DNA of 37,131 nt from a virus (IMGVR_UViG_3300046794_000202:1-37131); one strand, 5' to 3'. Shown: positions 16,101-22,710, numbered from the stretch's first letter. The notes: generated from the letters alone by a model not told the origin. Program-made: numbers and translations.

Positions 16101-16501
16101 CAATCTACCTCCGCCATCGCCGCGGCCGTCTGCTCCAGGTGCACCCGTTTGATCGAGCCGGCGAGCTTTTGCGCCCGACCCGCAAACCGGTGCATCCGGT
16201 CGTAGAACGTCCGTGTGCCAATACCCAGCTTGTCCGCCATCAGCTTGACCGGGCGAATGCCGTGGAAGTAGTAGAGCGCAAAGCACATGGCCGACTCGGG
16301 GTCTTCGTCCGCCAGCCCGTGCACGGCCATGTTGAAGAACGCCATGTCCGGGTCCATCGGACCGTCCGGCTCACGCGGTGGCCGGGTACGCGGCTGCATC
16401 TGCGCGAGGATGTTCTGCGGCACCGGTGGCGCGAAGTACTTGCGCGTGAAGCTCCAGTACGCCCAATGGTGGCAGTGCAGTCTCAGTTCTTGGTCGTTCA
16501 T
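16100..16501 (-). CDS. Probable Q-like late antiterminator
   Basis: 133 aa, starting MNDQELRLHCHHWAYWSFTR. The C-terminal half has a helix-turn-helix: VKLMADKLGIGTRTFYDRMH followed by a basic helix (RFAGRAQKLAGSIKR). This layout resembles lambdoid antitermination Q proteins. Its location as the penultimate gene of the early leftward operon, before a non-coding leader with a terminator and the late genes, is exactly where Q is expected. It would load onto polymerase at the late promoter and allow read-through of the terminators at 15385-15406, 11262-11282, 9109-9130 and 351-401. The alternative is another small HTH regulator. Confidence 0.6.
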   Translation of the reverse strand: MNDQELRLHCHHWAYWSFTRKYFAPPVPQNILAQMQPRTRPPREPDGPMDPDMAFFNMAVHGLADEDPESAMCFALYYFHGIRPVKLMADKLGIGTRTFYDRMHRFAGRAQKLAGSIKRVHLEQTAAAMAEVD

Positions 16502-16514
16502 TTCCCGCTCCCCC

Positions 16515-16754
16515 TCAGTTGCAATCGGACCAACCGAATAGCGGCTTGATGTATCTCTCGCTGAAATTGTCAAGGGATAGCCCAAGCTCACAAATTGGCA
16601 CTTTGATGATCTTCCCCTCGTTGTGAATCTCAATGCCAGCAAGGTCAGATGAACAAAACACCTTCGCCGTCTGCTTGCAGCCAAACCGCTCAGCCACTCT
16701 CTTTGCCTCGCATTCGATGATTTGCCCAGTCAAGAAATACCTATCGCCGTACAT
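16515..16754 (-). CDS. Hypothetical protein, AT-richer than its neighbours
   Basis: 79 aa from ATG at 16752-16754, starting MYGDRYFLTGQIIECEAKRV. It has three Cys and alternating strands (AGIEIHNEGKIIKVPICELG). Base composition is visibly less GC-rich than neighbouring genes, suggesting a recently gained cargo gene. The longer frame upstream only overlaps the HNH-like gene in another frame. Its start is separated from that gene's stop by 14 bp, and its stop lies 13 bp before the Q-like start. Function unknown. Confidence 0.6.
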   Translation of the reverse strand: MYGDRYFLTGQIIECEAKRVAERFGCKQTAKVFCSSDLAGIEIHNEGKIIKVPICELGLSLDNFSERYIKPLFGWSDCN

Positions 16755-16768
16755 TCCGCATCTCCCCG

Positions 16769-17041
16769 TCAATCTTCCATCAGCAACCGGATGGTGTCGT
16801 TCAACACTGACATTTCGTCCTTCTTCAGCACCTTCCACATGCGCTGCTGGCCGTGGATTCCGTTGAACGCGCCCCGATGGCAGTCTGGGCATAGCGGCAG
16901 GCTTGTCCACCACATGCCCTGCTCGATCTCGTGCGCCTCGGATGGGCCTGCCGCACCGCAGCAGCCGCAGTCCATGCCCTTGATGCGGACGATGTGCTGC
17001 TGCTCGGCTACGGTCGGCTTAGGCTTGTTCCTCGCCTGCAT
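16769..17041 (-). CDS. HNH/Ref-like zinc-binding nuclease
   Basis: 90 aa, with ATG overlapping the previous stop. Visible motifs are DCGCCGAAGPSEAHE (C-x2-C then a His) and LPLCPDCHRGAFNGIHG (C-x2-C-H followed by G-I-H). This resembles short phage HNH-type zinc nucleases related to the RecA-dependent nuclease Ref. The Cys pairs would bind zinc and the histidines would serve metal-dependent DNA cleavage. It sits in the ninR-like stretch between replication genes and Q, where lambdoid phages carry small recombination nucleases. It might be non-catalytic. Confidence 0.65.
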   Translation of the reverse strand: MQARNKPKPTVAEQQHIVRIKGMDCGCCGAAGPSEAHEIEQGMWWTSLPLCPDCHRGAFNGIHGQQRMWKVLKKDEMSVLNDTIRLLMED

Positions 17042-17223
17042 CACTCCCCCTTGTTCAGCCGCTGCAACACCACGCCGGGCGGCAACTCGACCATGATCCG
17101 TTCCTCCCACTGCCACCGCGGCGAGTTCTTCTCGACGTAGGCGTAGTCGTCAGTCCAGACACCGCCCGGCACGCGCTCCTTCTTGAAGCCATCGGCGGTT
17201 TCGTAGGTCACCCACACTTGCAT
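17041..17223 (-). CDS. Hypothetical small protein
   Basis: 60 aa, starting MQVWVTYETADGFKKERVPG. Its stop (TGA) overlaps the next ATG, so it is coupled to the HNH-like gene. Beta-strand pattern with several Trp and charged residues; no membrane segment and no Cys. Nothing indicates its function beyond location in the leftward early operon. Confidence 0.65.
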   Translation of the reverse strand: MQVWVTYETADGFKKERVPGGVWTDDYAYVEKNSPRWQWEERIMVELPPGVVLQRLNKGE

Positions 17224-17312
17224 CAGTCCTTCTCCCGTTGTTGTCGCTTGCGGCCCGTGGCCATGGCTTCGATGAAGTAGCCCCACAGCAGGGCCATGAA
17301 GTAGAGCGGCAT
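17223..17312 (-). CDS. Very small membrane protein (29 aa)
   Basis: The ATG at 17310-17312 overlaps the preceding TGA (TGATG). The peptide is MPLYFMALLWGYFIEAMATG plus a basic tail (RKRQQREKD). It has one hydrophobic segment and positively charged residues after it, so the C-terminus is probably cytoplasmic. The coupled start supports it despite its length. Function unknown. Confidence 0.5.
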   Translation of the reverse strand: MPLYFMALLWGYFIEAMATGRKRQQREKD

Positions 17313-17494
17313 CAGCAGCCCCCGTTGATCGAGCACCAGACGCCAGCGCAGAAGAGGAATAGCAGCGTGCCGCCACCAACCACCAGCCACCCAGCGAGAT
17401 TGATCATGTCCCACCGCTCCAGATATTCACGCTGCTCGCGCATTGTGCTAACCACGTAGTCATGCACCGATTCGTCTTCCCGCTGCTGTCGCAT
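17312..17494 (-). CDS. Small single-span membrane protein
   Basis: 60 aa, starting MRQQREDESVHDYVVSTMRE. A charged helical N-terminal half is followed by one hydrophobic segment (INLAGWLVVGGGTLLFLFCA) and two Cys near the end. Its stop overlaps the start of the 29-aa gene. It is the middle member of three adjacent small membrane genes. Function unknown. Confidence 0.6.
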   Translation of the reverse strand: MRQQREDESVHDYVVSTMREQREYLERWDMINLAGWLVVGGGTLLFLFCAGVWCSINGGC

Positions 17495-17498
17495 CGCC

Positions 17499-17693
17499 CT
17501 ACTCCACAGTCGGCGCCTTGGCGCCAGCGTTGACCCACTGGTGGCGCGCCGGGGTGGCCTCGCCGTCCTGATCCGGGTAGACCTGCTCCGGGTCGTCCTC
17601 TCCGAGCGCCCCGATATGGACCAGCGCCCAGCCCATCAGGCCGATGAGCACGAACAGCGATCCGATGGCGAGGATGATTTGCGGCGTGGTCAT
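17499..17693 (-). CDS. Small single-span membrane protein
   Basis: 64 aa, starting MTTPQIILAIGSLFVLIGLM. An N-terminal membrane segment is followed by an acidic, Pro-rich cytoplasmic or periplasmic tail (GEDDPEQVYPDQDGEATPAR). No signal-peptidase site is evident. It ends 4 bp before the next membrane gene. Function unknown. Confidence 0.6.
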   Translation of the reverse strand: MTTPQIILAIGSLFVLIGLMGWALVHIGALGEDDPEQVYPDQDGEATPARHQWVNAGAKAPTVE

Positions 17694-17694
17694 G

Positions 17695-17850
17695 TCAGTC
17701 TCCCACCCGATACGACGGCACCTTTGACGCCAGCGACATCAACGGCGGCTGAGCAGCGCTCGCCCGCTGTTGGGCTGCGCGCATGGCGTTGTCTGCGCGG
17801 TACTCCCGATAGCTCGGGCTCGGGCATTTCGTTACCTTTGGCTTCGTCAT
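17695..17850 (-). CDS. Hypothetical basic small protein
   Basis: 51 aa, starting MTKPKVTKCPSPSYREYRAD, from an ATG preceded by GGGAG at good spacing; the longer open frame upstream lacks such a site. Basic, with Ala/Gln-rich helix NAMRAAQQRASAAQPP. It ends one base before the next start. Function unknown. Confidence 0.55.
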   Translation of the reverse strand: MTKPKVTKCPSPSYREYRADNAMRAAQQRASAAQPPLMSLASKVPSYRVGD

Positions 17851-17869
17851 GTGGCACTCCCTTCCTTGG

Positions 17870-18151
17870 TCAGTTGGTGATGGCCGCAATGGCCTGCTCT
17901 ACCGTTTCCACTACTGCGACTTGGCCGCGCCAGGCTGCGTGCCACTTTTCCTGATCCGGCGTCAGCTTCCTCGCGCTTGGCGGCTTGGAACCGTCCTTGA
18001 TCTCCAGCAGGCTGACCATTCCGCGCCAGCCAACCAGCAAATCCGGGCAGCCTTGGCCGACAGCGTGAAGAGGCTGAACACTGGCACCAATCTGGCGTAG
18101 AGCGGCCACGATCTCGGCCTGATTCGCATCGACCTTGGCTGCTCTGCGCAT
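17870..18151 (-). CDS. VRR-NUC-like (PD-(D/E)XK) nuclease
   Basis: 93 aa, starting MRRAAKVDANQAEIVAALRQ. The core GQGCPDLLVGWRGMVSLLEIKDG gives the PD...E-x-K nuclease signature, split here as GCPDLLVG and LLEIKDG. It is followed by KPPSARKLTPDQEKWH and the strand VAVVETVEQA. Phage proteins of this family act on branched DNA, for instance as small Holliday-junction or replication-intermediate nucleases. It overlaps its upstream neighbour by one base. Length is normal for the single-domain phage form. Confidence 0.8.
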   Translation of the reverse strand: MRRAAKVDANQAEIVAALRQIGASVQPLHAVGQGCPDLLVGWRGMVSLLEIKDGSKPPSARKLTPDQEKWHAAWRGQVAVVETVEQAIAAITN

Positions 18152-18456
18152 CAGACATTCCCTTCGCGCACGCGCGATGGTTGCGCGGTTCCGTCAACCT
18201 GCGCGTCGGTAAACTCCCGCTGGTACGGATCGGGCAAGCCATTGGCCGCGCAGAACTCAGCCATCCTCACGTAGCGCCCGCCCGCCTGGTACTTGTAGCC
18301 GGCGCGCTTCGCCTGAACCCAGACCGTGAAGAAGTGACTGAAGAATCCCGGATCAGCCTTCAGGCAACGCTTCGCCTCGTCCTTGTCCTCGTCGGTCCAT
18401 TCCTCGGTTTCCGACAGCCAGCGCAGATCGTCGGCGAGTTGCTTGGAGATTCGCAT
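18151..18456 (-). CDS. Hypothetical protein coupled to the helicase
   Basis: 101 aa from ATG at 18454-18456, overlapping the helicase stop (TGATG). It starts MRISKQLADDLRWLSETEEW, is acidic and helical in the first third and contains FFSHFFTVWVQAKRAGYKY. Phage proteins of this kind often follow DnaB-like helicases. A helicase partner is possible but not shown by any motif. Confidence 0.65.
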   Translation of the reverse strand: MRISKQLADDLRWLSETEEWTDEDKDEAKRCLKADPGFFSHFFTVWVQAKRAGYKYQAGGRYVRMAEFCAANGLPDPYQREFTDAQVDGTAQPSRVREGNV

Positions 18457-19430
18457 CAGAATGCCCCCTCGATGTCCACGGTTTCGGTGTGCGGCTTCTC
18501 CGCCTTCGGTGGCTCGATGCGATACTTCCGGTGCTGTTCGCCGCGACGTTCCACAAACTGCGGGCAATCCTGCGAACGCCACAGCGGAAACGGACCCTCG
18601 AAGCCGACAGTGCGCTGCTTCACCAGATCGAGCACGAGATCGGGAAGCGCGTAGGCGTCCTGAATCTCCGTATCCTTGGCCTTCACGCGGCCGGAAAGGA
18701 TGTCTTCCTTGGTCATGTTCCGGTAGACCAGCACCACGTTGTCCACGAGGTCGGTAATCGAGCTGGCGCCCTTCACGTCGTTCTTTGAAGGGGTTCCGCT
18801 CAACTTCTTGGTGTGGTGCACCAAATGGATGTGCGTCGGGTTGTCCTTGGCGATGGCGAAAAGCTTGTCCGTGAACGCCTTCTGGCCGTTGTAGTCGTCC
18901 TCGTTCGGGATGCACTTTTGCAGGTTGTCCAGGAAGAAGTGCTGCATTCCGAGTTCCATCACGGCATACCGGACAACCCCGACCATTTCCTGCGAATCGA
19001 CCGATCCAACGTGGTCGTACATCCACAGCCGGCCATCGGTCCACGCCATGAACTCCCGAATCTGGCTGGGCTTGAGTTCGTTTGTGCCGTAGGCCATGTA
19101 GGCCATCCGCTCCAGCGTCTTGGACGGCTTCATTTCGACGGATGCGATGCACACGCGCTGGCCCTGCTCGCACAGAGACAAGGCAACCTGCGTCGTAACC
19201 ATCGACTTCCCTTGGCCGTTGGGGCCGGCCCACACGGTCATTTCGCTGTCGCGCAGGTCGAACTTCCCGAGCATGCAATCGAAGCCCGTTACCACCCTTG
19301 GGAACTCGCGCGGGGCAAACAACGACCGTTCAAGATCGTCCGCGAACTCCGACGCCTTGCGGATCTTTACCCCGTTGACCGGCGCTTCATACCATGCGCG
19401 GAAGTCGATGTTGTCCTCGATCAGCCTCAT
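18456..19430 (-). CDS. DnaB-like replicative helicase
   Basis: 324 aa from ATG at 19428-19430 (MRLIEDNIDFRAWYEAP), overlapping the upstream stop by four bases. RecA-like core: Walker A WAGPNGQGKSMV, then VCIASVEMKPSKTLERMAYM as the DnaB-type motif after it, FFLDNLQKC with the Walker B Asp, and THIHLVHHTKK with the sensor His. It lacks the N-terminal primase-binding domain of full DnaB, as in several phage helicases. It would unwind DNA at the fork after loading by the O-like initiator two genes upstream. Confidence 0.88.
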   Translation of the reverse strand: MRLIEDNIDFRAWYEAPVNGVKIRKASEFADDLERSLFAPREFPRVVTGFDCMLGKFDLRDSEMTVWAGPNGQGKSMVTTQVALSLCEQGQRVCIASVEMKPSKTLERMAYMAYGTNELKPSQIREFMAWTDGRLWMYDHVGSVDSQEMVGVVRYAVMELGMQHFFLDNLQKCIPNEDDYNGQKAFTDKLFAIAKDNPTHIHLVHHTKKLSGTPSKNDVKGASSITDLVDNVVLVYRNMTKEDILSGRVKAKDTEIQDAYALPDLVLDLVKQRTVGFEGPFPLWRSQDCPQFVERRGEQHRKYRIEPPKAEKPHTETVDIEGAF

Positions 19431-19834
19431 ACCCGAACCTCTTGGAAAGTCCTGTTTTGCCAGTCCGACCACGGCCACAGAATCGCAGTCCAGTCGGACG
19501 TTTTGAATTCGCCCCCGCGCTTGTTCAACGCGCTTTCACGAAGGTGGACGATCAATTCCGTTCCTTCCTTGGCCTCCACGTCCCACAGGTACAGCCTGCT
19601 GGGGATGTTCGACCCAATGGCCATAGCCGTCTGCCGGTTCGGCGTACCGACCTTGCCGAAGATGCAAACCTGGAGCCCACGGCAGAATCGCCAGTCGTAT
19701 TCCGGCCCACACGCCACCACCACGGGGTTGCCCTCATCGAGTTGTCCGACCAACGACACGATCACCAGATCGGTGACCATTTCGCCTCTCAGGCGGGCTT
19801 GCAGGATGGGCTGTGCCCCGTGTGGCAGCTGCAT
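19427..19834 (-). CDS. Hypothetical replication-operon protein
   Basis: 135 aa, starting MQLPHGAQPILQARLRGEMV. Beta-rich, with VIVSLVGQLDEGNPVVVACG, then YDWRFCRGLQVCIFGKVG and SRLYLWDVEAKEGTELIVHL. Both ends are coupled: its start overlaps the O-like stop and its stop overlaps the helicase start. A P-like helicase-loader position is therefore occupied by an all-beta protein, not a typical loader. It could be a small accessory or DNA-end-binding protein; no motif decides. Confidence 0.65.
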   Translation of the reverse strand: MQLPHGAQPILQARLRGEMVTDLVIVSLVGQLDEGNPVVVACGPEYDWRFCRGLQVCIFGKVGTPNRQTAMAIGSNIPSRLYLWDVEAKEGTELIVHLRESALNKRGGEFKTSDWTAILWPWSDWQNRTFQEVRV

Positions 19835-20658
19835 CAGAAAACTCCCTCAACGAACCCGACCCCAGGGACGTAGGTCTTTCCTTCCGGCGCCCATTGCGGC
19901 GCGCCGGCGGCGTCACCACTGCCGATTTGCCCAAGGTACTGCTCGAACTTTGTCGCGCCAAACAGCGTCTCGGGCCGCAGGTACTTGTCCCGATCCGTGC
20001 CGGTCCACTCCGACACCTTGGCGTCAACGATTGCCTTGCACTGCTCCACGGTCACCCCGGACTTGAGACGTGCGTCGATCAAGCGGAGATTCGATTCCAC
20101 GGCGCGGTACTCCCGACCAGCTTTGGCATTCAGGTAGTCGAGGATGGCTTTTGCCTCAGACCGGTCGGGCTTGCCCGACAAGGGTTCTTCTTTTTCTTCT
20201 TCTCTACTCTTATCTAATCTGTCGTTGCCGAGCGTTGCACTGCGTTGCATGTCGTTGCATTGCGTCTCTGTGCGTTTCTTCCTGTCCCGGTGCAAACGCG
20301 ACCGCTCGGTGCTGGAAAGCGCGCCGGTATTGGGATTGCCGGAATCTTCGCGCTTCGGCTGACGCTCGTTCCACTTGGCAATTTCGCCGTCCACGATCAG
20401 TCCTCGGTCGGTCATGGCGTCGAAAATCGACTGCACCGTACCGTCTTCGAACCCGAGCAAAACATCGAAATCGTTGCAATGAAACGATGCAACGTTGCCT
20501 CGCGTTGCATCTGCGTTGCATCGCGTTGCATCACTGGCGCACTCCAACAGAGCGGCCCAGACCGCAATGACGGAACCGACCGGATGCCCGGTCTTGCGCG
20601 CGACCGACTGAAACTTCGGATCGGTCACGGTTCCATGCCACCAGCGAAACCAATCCAT
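19834..20658 (-). CDS. O-like replication initiator
   Basis: 274 aa, starting MDWFRWWHGTVTDPKFQSVA. The N-terminal ~100 residues look like a winged-helix DNA-binding domain (GSVIAVWAALLECASDAT, then DAMTDRGLIVDGEIAKWNER). After a charged linker (SREEEKEEP) the C-terminal domain (AKAILDYLNAKAGREYRAVE, SGVTVEQCKAIVDAKVSEW) matches the conserved phage replication C-terminus (TIGR02220 type). The gene carries two clusters of GCGTTGCAT-type repeats phased by 10-11 bp, so it likely contains the origin, as lambda O does. It follows cII by three bases and precedes the helicase by one gene. Confidence 0.85.
   Translation of the reverse strand: MDWFRWWHGTVTDPKFQSVARKTGHPVGSVIAVWAALLECASDATRCNADATRGNVASFHCNDFDVLLGFEDGTVQSIFDAMTDRGLIVDGEIAKWNERQPKREDSGNPNTGALSSTERSRLHRDRKKRTETQCNDMQRSATLGNDRLDKSREEEKEEPLSGKPDRSEAKAILDYLNAKAGREYRAVESNLRLIDARLKSGVTVEQCKAIVDAKVSEWTGTDRDKYLRPETLFGATKFEQYLGQIGSGDAAGAPQWAPEGKTYVPGVGFVEGVF
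20181..20260. other. Probable replication origin: four phased iterons next to an AT-rich polypyrimidine tract
   Basis: CGTTGC recurs at 20223, 20233, 20243 and 20253, exactly 10 bp apart, inside the O-like gene. It is flanked at 20181-20220 by an almost pure pyrimidine, AT-rich run (from TTCTTCTTTTTC to TATCTAATCT). This matches the lambda arrangement of O-binding iterons beside an unwinding element. A 10 bp period breaks codon phase, so the repeats are kept for DNA reasons. Confidence 0.7.
20472..20530. repeat. Second iteron cluster in the O-like gene
   Basis: CGTTGCA or close variants begin at 20472, 20485 (CGATGCA), 20493 (CGTTGCC), 20503, 20514 and 20524, about one helical turn apart. 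They lie in the part encoding the DNA-binding domain. They are probably extra initiator sites cooperating with the cluster at 20223-20260. Confidence 0.6.
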
Positions 20659-20661
20659 TGC

Positions 20662-20976
20662 CTACCCCTGTGCTGCTATTTGTTGCAGGTCAGCTTCCAG
20701 GTAGCGGAGCGCCATGCGCTTCAACGACCGGAGGTCTTCTGAGTCCACCACCATCGAGCCAACTGGCGCGATCTGTAGGCCAAGGCATGCAAGCAGTTGG
20801 GACCAGCGCTGGAGATCCTCGAGTGTCCGGCTAATCGTGCTGGCTGAGACGCCCATGCAAGACGCTGCATGCGCTTGCGTTACACGTGCAACGGCGCGCA
20901 AAACCTCGCCCTCGTTCCGTGCAGCCAACTTCCGTGCACTTTCAACCTCGTCGGCCGAAACTGTTTCCGTGGTCAT
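20662..20976 (-). CDS. cII: CII-like transcription activator
   Basis: 104 aa, starting MTTETVSADEVESARKLAAR. NEGEVLRAVARVTQAHAASC followed by MGVSASTISRTLEDLQRWS and LLACLGLQIAPVGSM is the lambda CII pattern: helix-turn-helix in an all-helical tetramer. The C-terminal helix (LRYLEADLQQIAAQG) could mediate tetramerisation or proteolysis. It lies between cro and the O-like gene, as in lambda, and would activate cI and int expression for the lysogenic decision. I could not place its TTGC-N6-TTGC targets. Confidence 0.85.
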   Translation of the reverse strand: MTTETVSADEVESARKLAARNEGEVLRAVARVTQAHAASCMGVSASTISRTLEDLQRWSQLLACLGLQIAPVGSMVVDSEDLRSLKRMALRYLEADLQQIAAQG

Positions 20977-20985
20977 CGCAGTCCC

Positions 20986-21186
20986 TTAGGCAGCAACGGG
21001 TTCAGGCAGTTGGGACGCCGCCTTCATGGCCTCACGCAGCTTCGTGTAGGTCCGCAGGTTTACGGATTCTTGACCGTGGGCGATGCGAGCCAGAGTTTTG
21101 GTGCTCAGGCCGGTGTCCGCGGCGATCCGCGTCCAGCGACCGCGCTGGTCGGCAAGCCAAGCACGCAGCACATTCATTTCGTCCAT
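20986..21186 (-). CDS. Cro-like repressor
   Basis: 66 aa, starting MDEMNVLRAWLADQRGRWTR. The helix-turn-helix is WTRIAADTGLSTKTLARIAHG followed by NLRTYTKLREAMKAA. It is the first gene transcribed leftward from the operator cluster at 21206-21268, divergent from cI, which defines it as Cro by position. It would bind the same operators and block repressor synthesis during lytic growth. Confidence 0.8.
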   Translation of the reverse strand: MDEMNVLRAWLADQRGRWTRIAADTGLSTKTLARIAHGQESVNLRTYTKLREAMKAASQLPEPVAA

Positions 21187-21205
21187 TTTGGAGCCTCATC
21201 GTGGC

Positions 21206-21268
21206 TAGACATATTCGTCTTAACCATAATAAGACAAACTCGCCTTATGTGCAAGACACAAACGTCTT
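21206..21268. promoter_or_regulatory. Operator cluster O-R (three 16 bp sites)
   Basis: Three imperfect palindromes of the form AAGACannnncGTCTT: 21206-21221 (TAGACATATTCGTCTT), 21231-21246 (AAGACAAACTCGCCTT) and 21253-21268 (AAGACACAAACGTCTT). They lie between divergent cro and cI, 22-25 bp apart. Matching sites recur beyond cI at 22343-22399. These are the expected CI/Cro sites. Confidence 0.85.
21226..21254 (-). promoter_or_regulatory. Early leftward promoter (PR-like)
   Basis: On the minus strand, TTGCAC (21249-21254) and TATTAT (21226-21231) are separated by 17 bp. The middle operator (21231-21246) fills the spacer, so repressor binding would exclude polymerase. It drives cro, cII, replication genes and the Q-like gene. 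Confidence 0.65.
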
Positions 21269-21293
21269 TGACGAGTCGATAGAGTTCGGCTCC

Positions 21294-21950
21294 ATGGATA
21301 AAGCACTAGAGATCCTCCTACAGAACCTGACTAACCTGATCGGCGAGGGGAAGCGATTCGAAAACGAATCCGTCTTTGCCCGGGCCTGCGGCATCCCTCA
21401 ACGCACGATCAATCGGATCAGAAGACGTGAGCAAGACTTGACCGTCGAGAAGCTTGGGCAACTCGCCCACGGCATCGGCGTCACGGTGTCCGCCCTCTTT
21501 GTGCCAGGCATGAACGAGACCGACGAGGACTTCGCCATGCTGCGCCGCCTCGATGTGAAGGCATCAGCCGGCAATGGCAACTTGGTGTTCTACGAGTCAG
21601 AGAAAGGCCGCTTGGCTTTCCGCCGAGACTTTCTCCGGACGGCCGGGGTAAAGGAAGACGAAGCTGTTGTCATCTATGCGGACGGACAGAGCATGGAGCC
21701 AACAATACCGGACGGCGCAGTCCTGCTGGTCGATACTGCACGCACTGAGCTGGCCAACAACGACATTTACGTCATCCGCCTAGATAGCGAGATCCTCGTG
21801 AAGCGCCTGCGCAAAGAGATCGGCGGCGGCGTCCTGATCGTGTCCGACAACCCTGACAAGCACAAGTATCCGGACATCCTTGTATCGCCCGACAAGGAAG
21901 ACCATCTATCGATCATTGGGCGCGTATTCTGGATGGGAGCCAGGCTGTGA
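21294..21950 (+). CDS. cI: CI-like repressor with self-cleavage domain
   Basis: 218 aa from ATG at 21294, the first Met after the operators. The N-terminal helix-turn-helix is FARACGIPQRTINRIRRREQ. The C-terminal S24/LexA-type domain has an Ala-Gly cleavage site in DVKASAGNGN, the catalytic Ser in ADGQSMEPTIPDG and the Lys in SEILVKRLRKE. It would maintain lysogeny by binding the two operator clusters and be inactivated by RecA-stimulated self-cleavage. A likely weak maintenance promoter has CATAAT at 21225-21230 with a poor -35, beside the first operator. Its last bases overlap a small membrane gene. Confidence 0.9.
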   Translation: MDKALEILLQNLTNLIGEGKRFENESVFARACGIPQRTINRIRRREQDLTVEKLGQLAHGIGVTVSALFVPGMNETDEDFAMLRRLDVKASAGNGNLVFYESEKGRLAFRRDFLRTAGVKEDEAVVIYADGQSMEPTIPDGAVLLVDTARTELANNDIYVIRLDSEILVKRLRKEIGGGVLIVSDNPDKHKYPDILVSPDKEDHLSIIGRVFWMGARL

Positions 21951-22252
21951 ATCAAGAAAGCGGAGCAGACATCCTGCATCGAGAACTGCAACTAGAGGCG
22001 CAGTCGAGATTCGAGGAAAATTTTCGCCCCAGACTACTAGATGCTGTCCAAGATCTACGCGACATCAGTGAACGAACGGCCGAGGACGCCGACAGAATCC
22101 ATATCGCAATCCTCGAGATGCACGAGACCCTGAAAGGCGTTGATGCTTACCTTCGATATGTAAAGCCCCAAACCGCGCCCCAATCGAAGGGGTACGGTAC
22201 TGCCATAATAGTTGCGCTGCTTTCCTATATTGCGTTCGCCCTGACCAAATAG
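21947..22252 (+). CDS. Repressor-coupled tail-anchored membrane protein
   Basis: 101 aa from a GTG that overlaps the cI stop by four bases (GTGA). The first ~75 residues are helical and charged (RELQLEAQSRFEENFRPRLL, RTAEDADRIHIAILEMHETL), likely a coiled coil. The C-terminus is one membrane segment (YGTAIIVALLSYIAFALTK). Co-transcription with cI and a strong terminator just after it mean it is made in lysogens, so a superinfection-exclusion or host-modifying role is plausible. No family is recognised. Confidence 0.75.
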   Translation: MNQESGADILHRELQLEAQSRFEENFRPRLLDAVQDLRDISERTAEDADRIHIAILEMHETLKGVDAYLRYVKPQTAPQSKGYGTAIIVALLSYIAFALTK

Positions 22253-22276
22253 CTCTCTCGGTCGCAACCCCTCCCA

Positions 22277-22300
22277 GCCCGCCGTCGCGCGGGCTTTTTT
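22277..22300 (+). terminator. Intrinsic terminator of the cI operon
   Basis: GCCCGC-CGTCGC-GCGGGC is followed directly by six T. It ends the cI and membrane-protein transcript just before the second operator cluster. Confidence 0.9.
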
Positions 22301-22342
22301 GCGTCTCAGAAGCCATAGGCTATCGGATATTAATGACCGATT

Positions 22343-22399
22343 GAAACGTTTTCGTCTTAACAAGACACATTAGTCTTGCTATGTAGACACTTCCGTCTT
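22343..22399. promoter_or_regulatory. Operator cluster O-L (three 16 bp sites)
   Basis: Sites at 22343-22358 (GAAACGTTTTCGTCTT), 22362-22377 (AAGACACATTAGTCTT) and 22384-22399 (TAGACACTTCCGTCTT) share the palindrome found upstream of cI. They are 19 and 22 bp apart. A lone half-site AAGAC follows at 22416. They precede the rightward early operon. Confidence 0.85.
22357..22385 (+). promoter_or_regulatory. Early rightward promoter (PL-like)
   Basis: TTAACA (22357-22362) and TATGTA (22380-22385) are separated by 17 bp, and the middle operator (22362-22377) lies in the spacer, mirroring the leftward promoter. The -10 is weak by consensus, so the exact hexamer is uncertain. Confidence 0.5.
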
Positions 22400-22446
22400 A
22401 AAGTAGAGCCATACCAAGACACGCAGCACCCGATGGGAGCCACGAA

Positions 22447-22710
22447 ATGACCGCAATCCACCCCGCCTTCGTTACCGCCCTGCGCCCGTTCGCCCCGGCA
22501 CCGCTGCCGGACGTGACTTGCAAGGTTGTGCGCTCGGGCCGCATCCACGAGCTGGAGTTTCGCGGCGACGCCTCGCAGGCAGTCCGCCGTGCTGCTGATG
22601 TCCGCATGTCGCAGATCGATCCGTACCGCTCGCCGGCAGTCGTGGCGCAGCGCAAGGACGTGGCCACGGGGGACTTCGTGGTGGTGGTTCGCTACTACAC
22701 GGTGGACTGA
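22447..22710 (+). CDS. Hypothetical first gene of the rightward early operon
   Basis: 87 aa, starting MTAIHPAFVTALRPFAPAPL, preceded by GGGAG at good spacing. A small alpha/beta protein with a basic central part (HELEFRGDASQAVRRAADVR) and C-terminal strand VVVVRYYTVD. There is no membrane segment or Cys pair (one Cys). It occupies the position of an N-like or early host-takeover gene, but no arginine-rich N motif stands out. Confidence 0.7.
   Translation: MTAIHPAFVTALRPFAPAPLPDVTCKVVRSGRIHELEFRGDASQAVRRAADVRMSQIDPYRSPAVVAQRKDVATGDFVVVVRYYTVD

Noticed and set aside
18813-20066. 417-aa rightward ORF opposite helicase and initiator genes
   Set aside because: Composition and lack of motifs mark it as an antisense shadow of the DnaB-like helicase and the genes around it.
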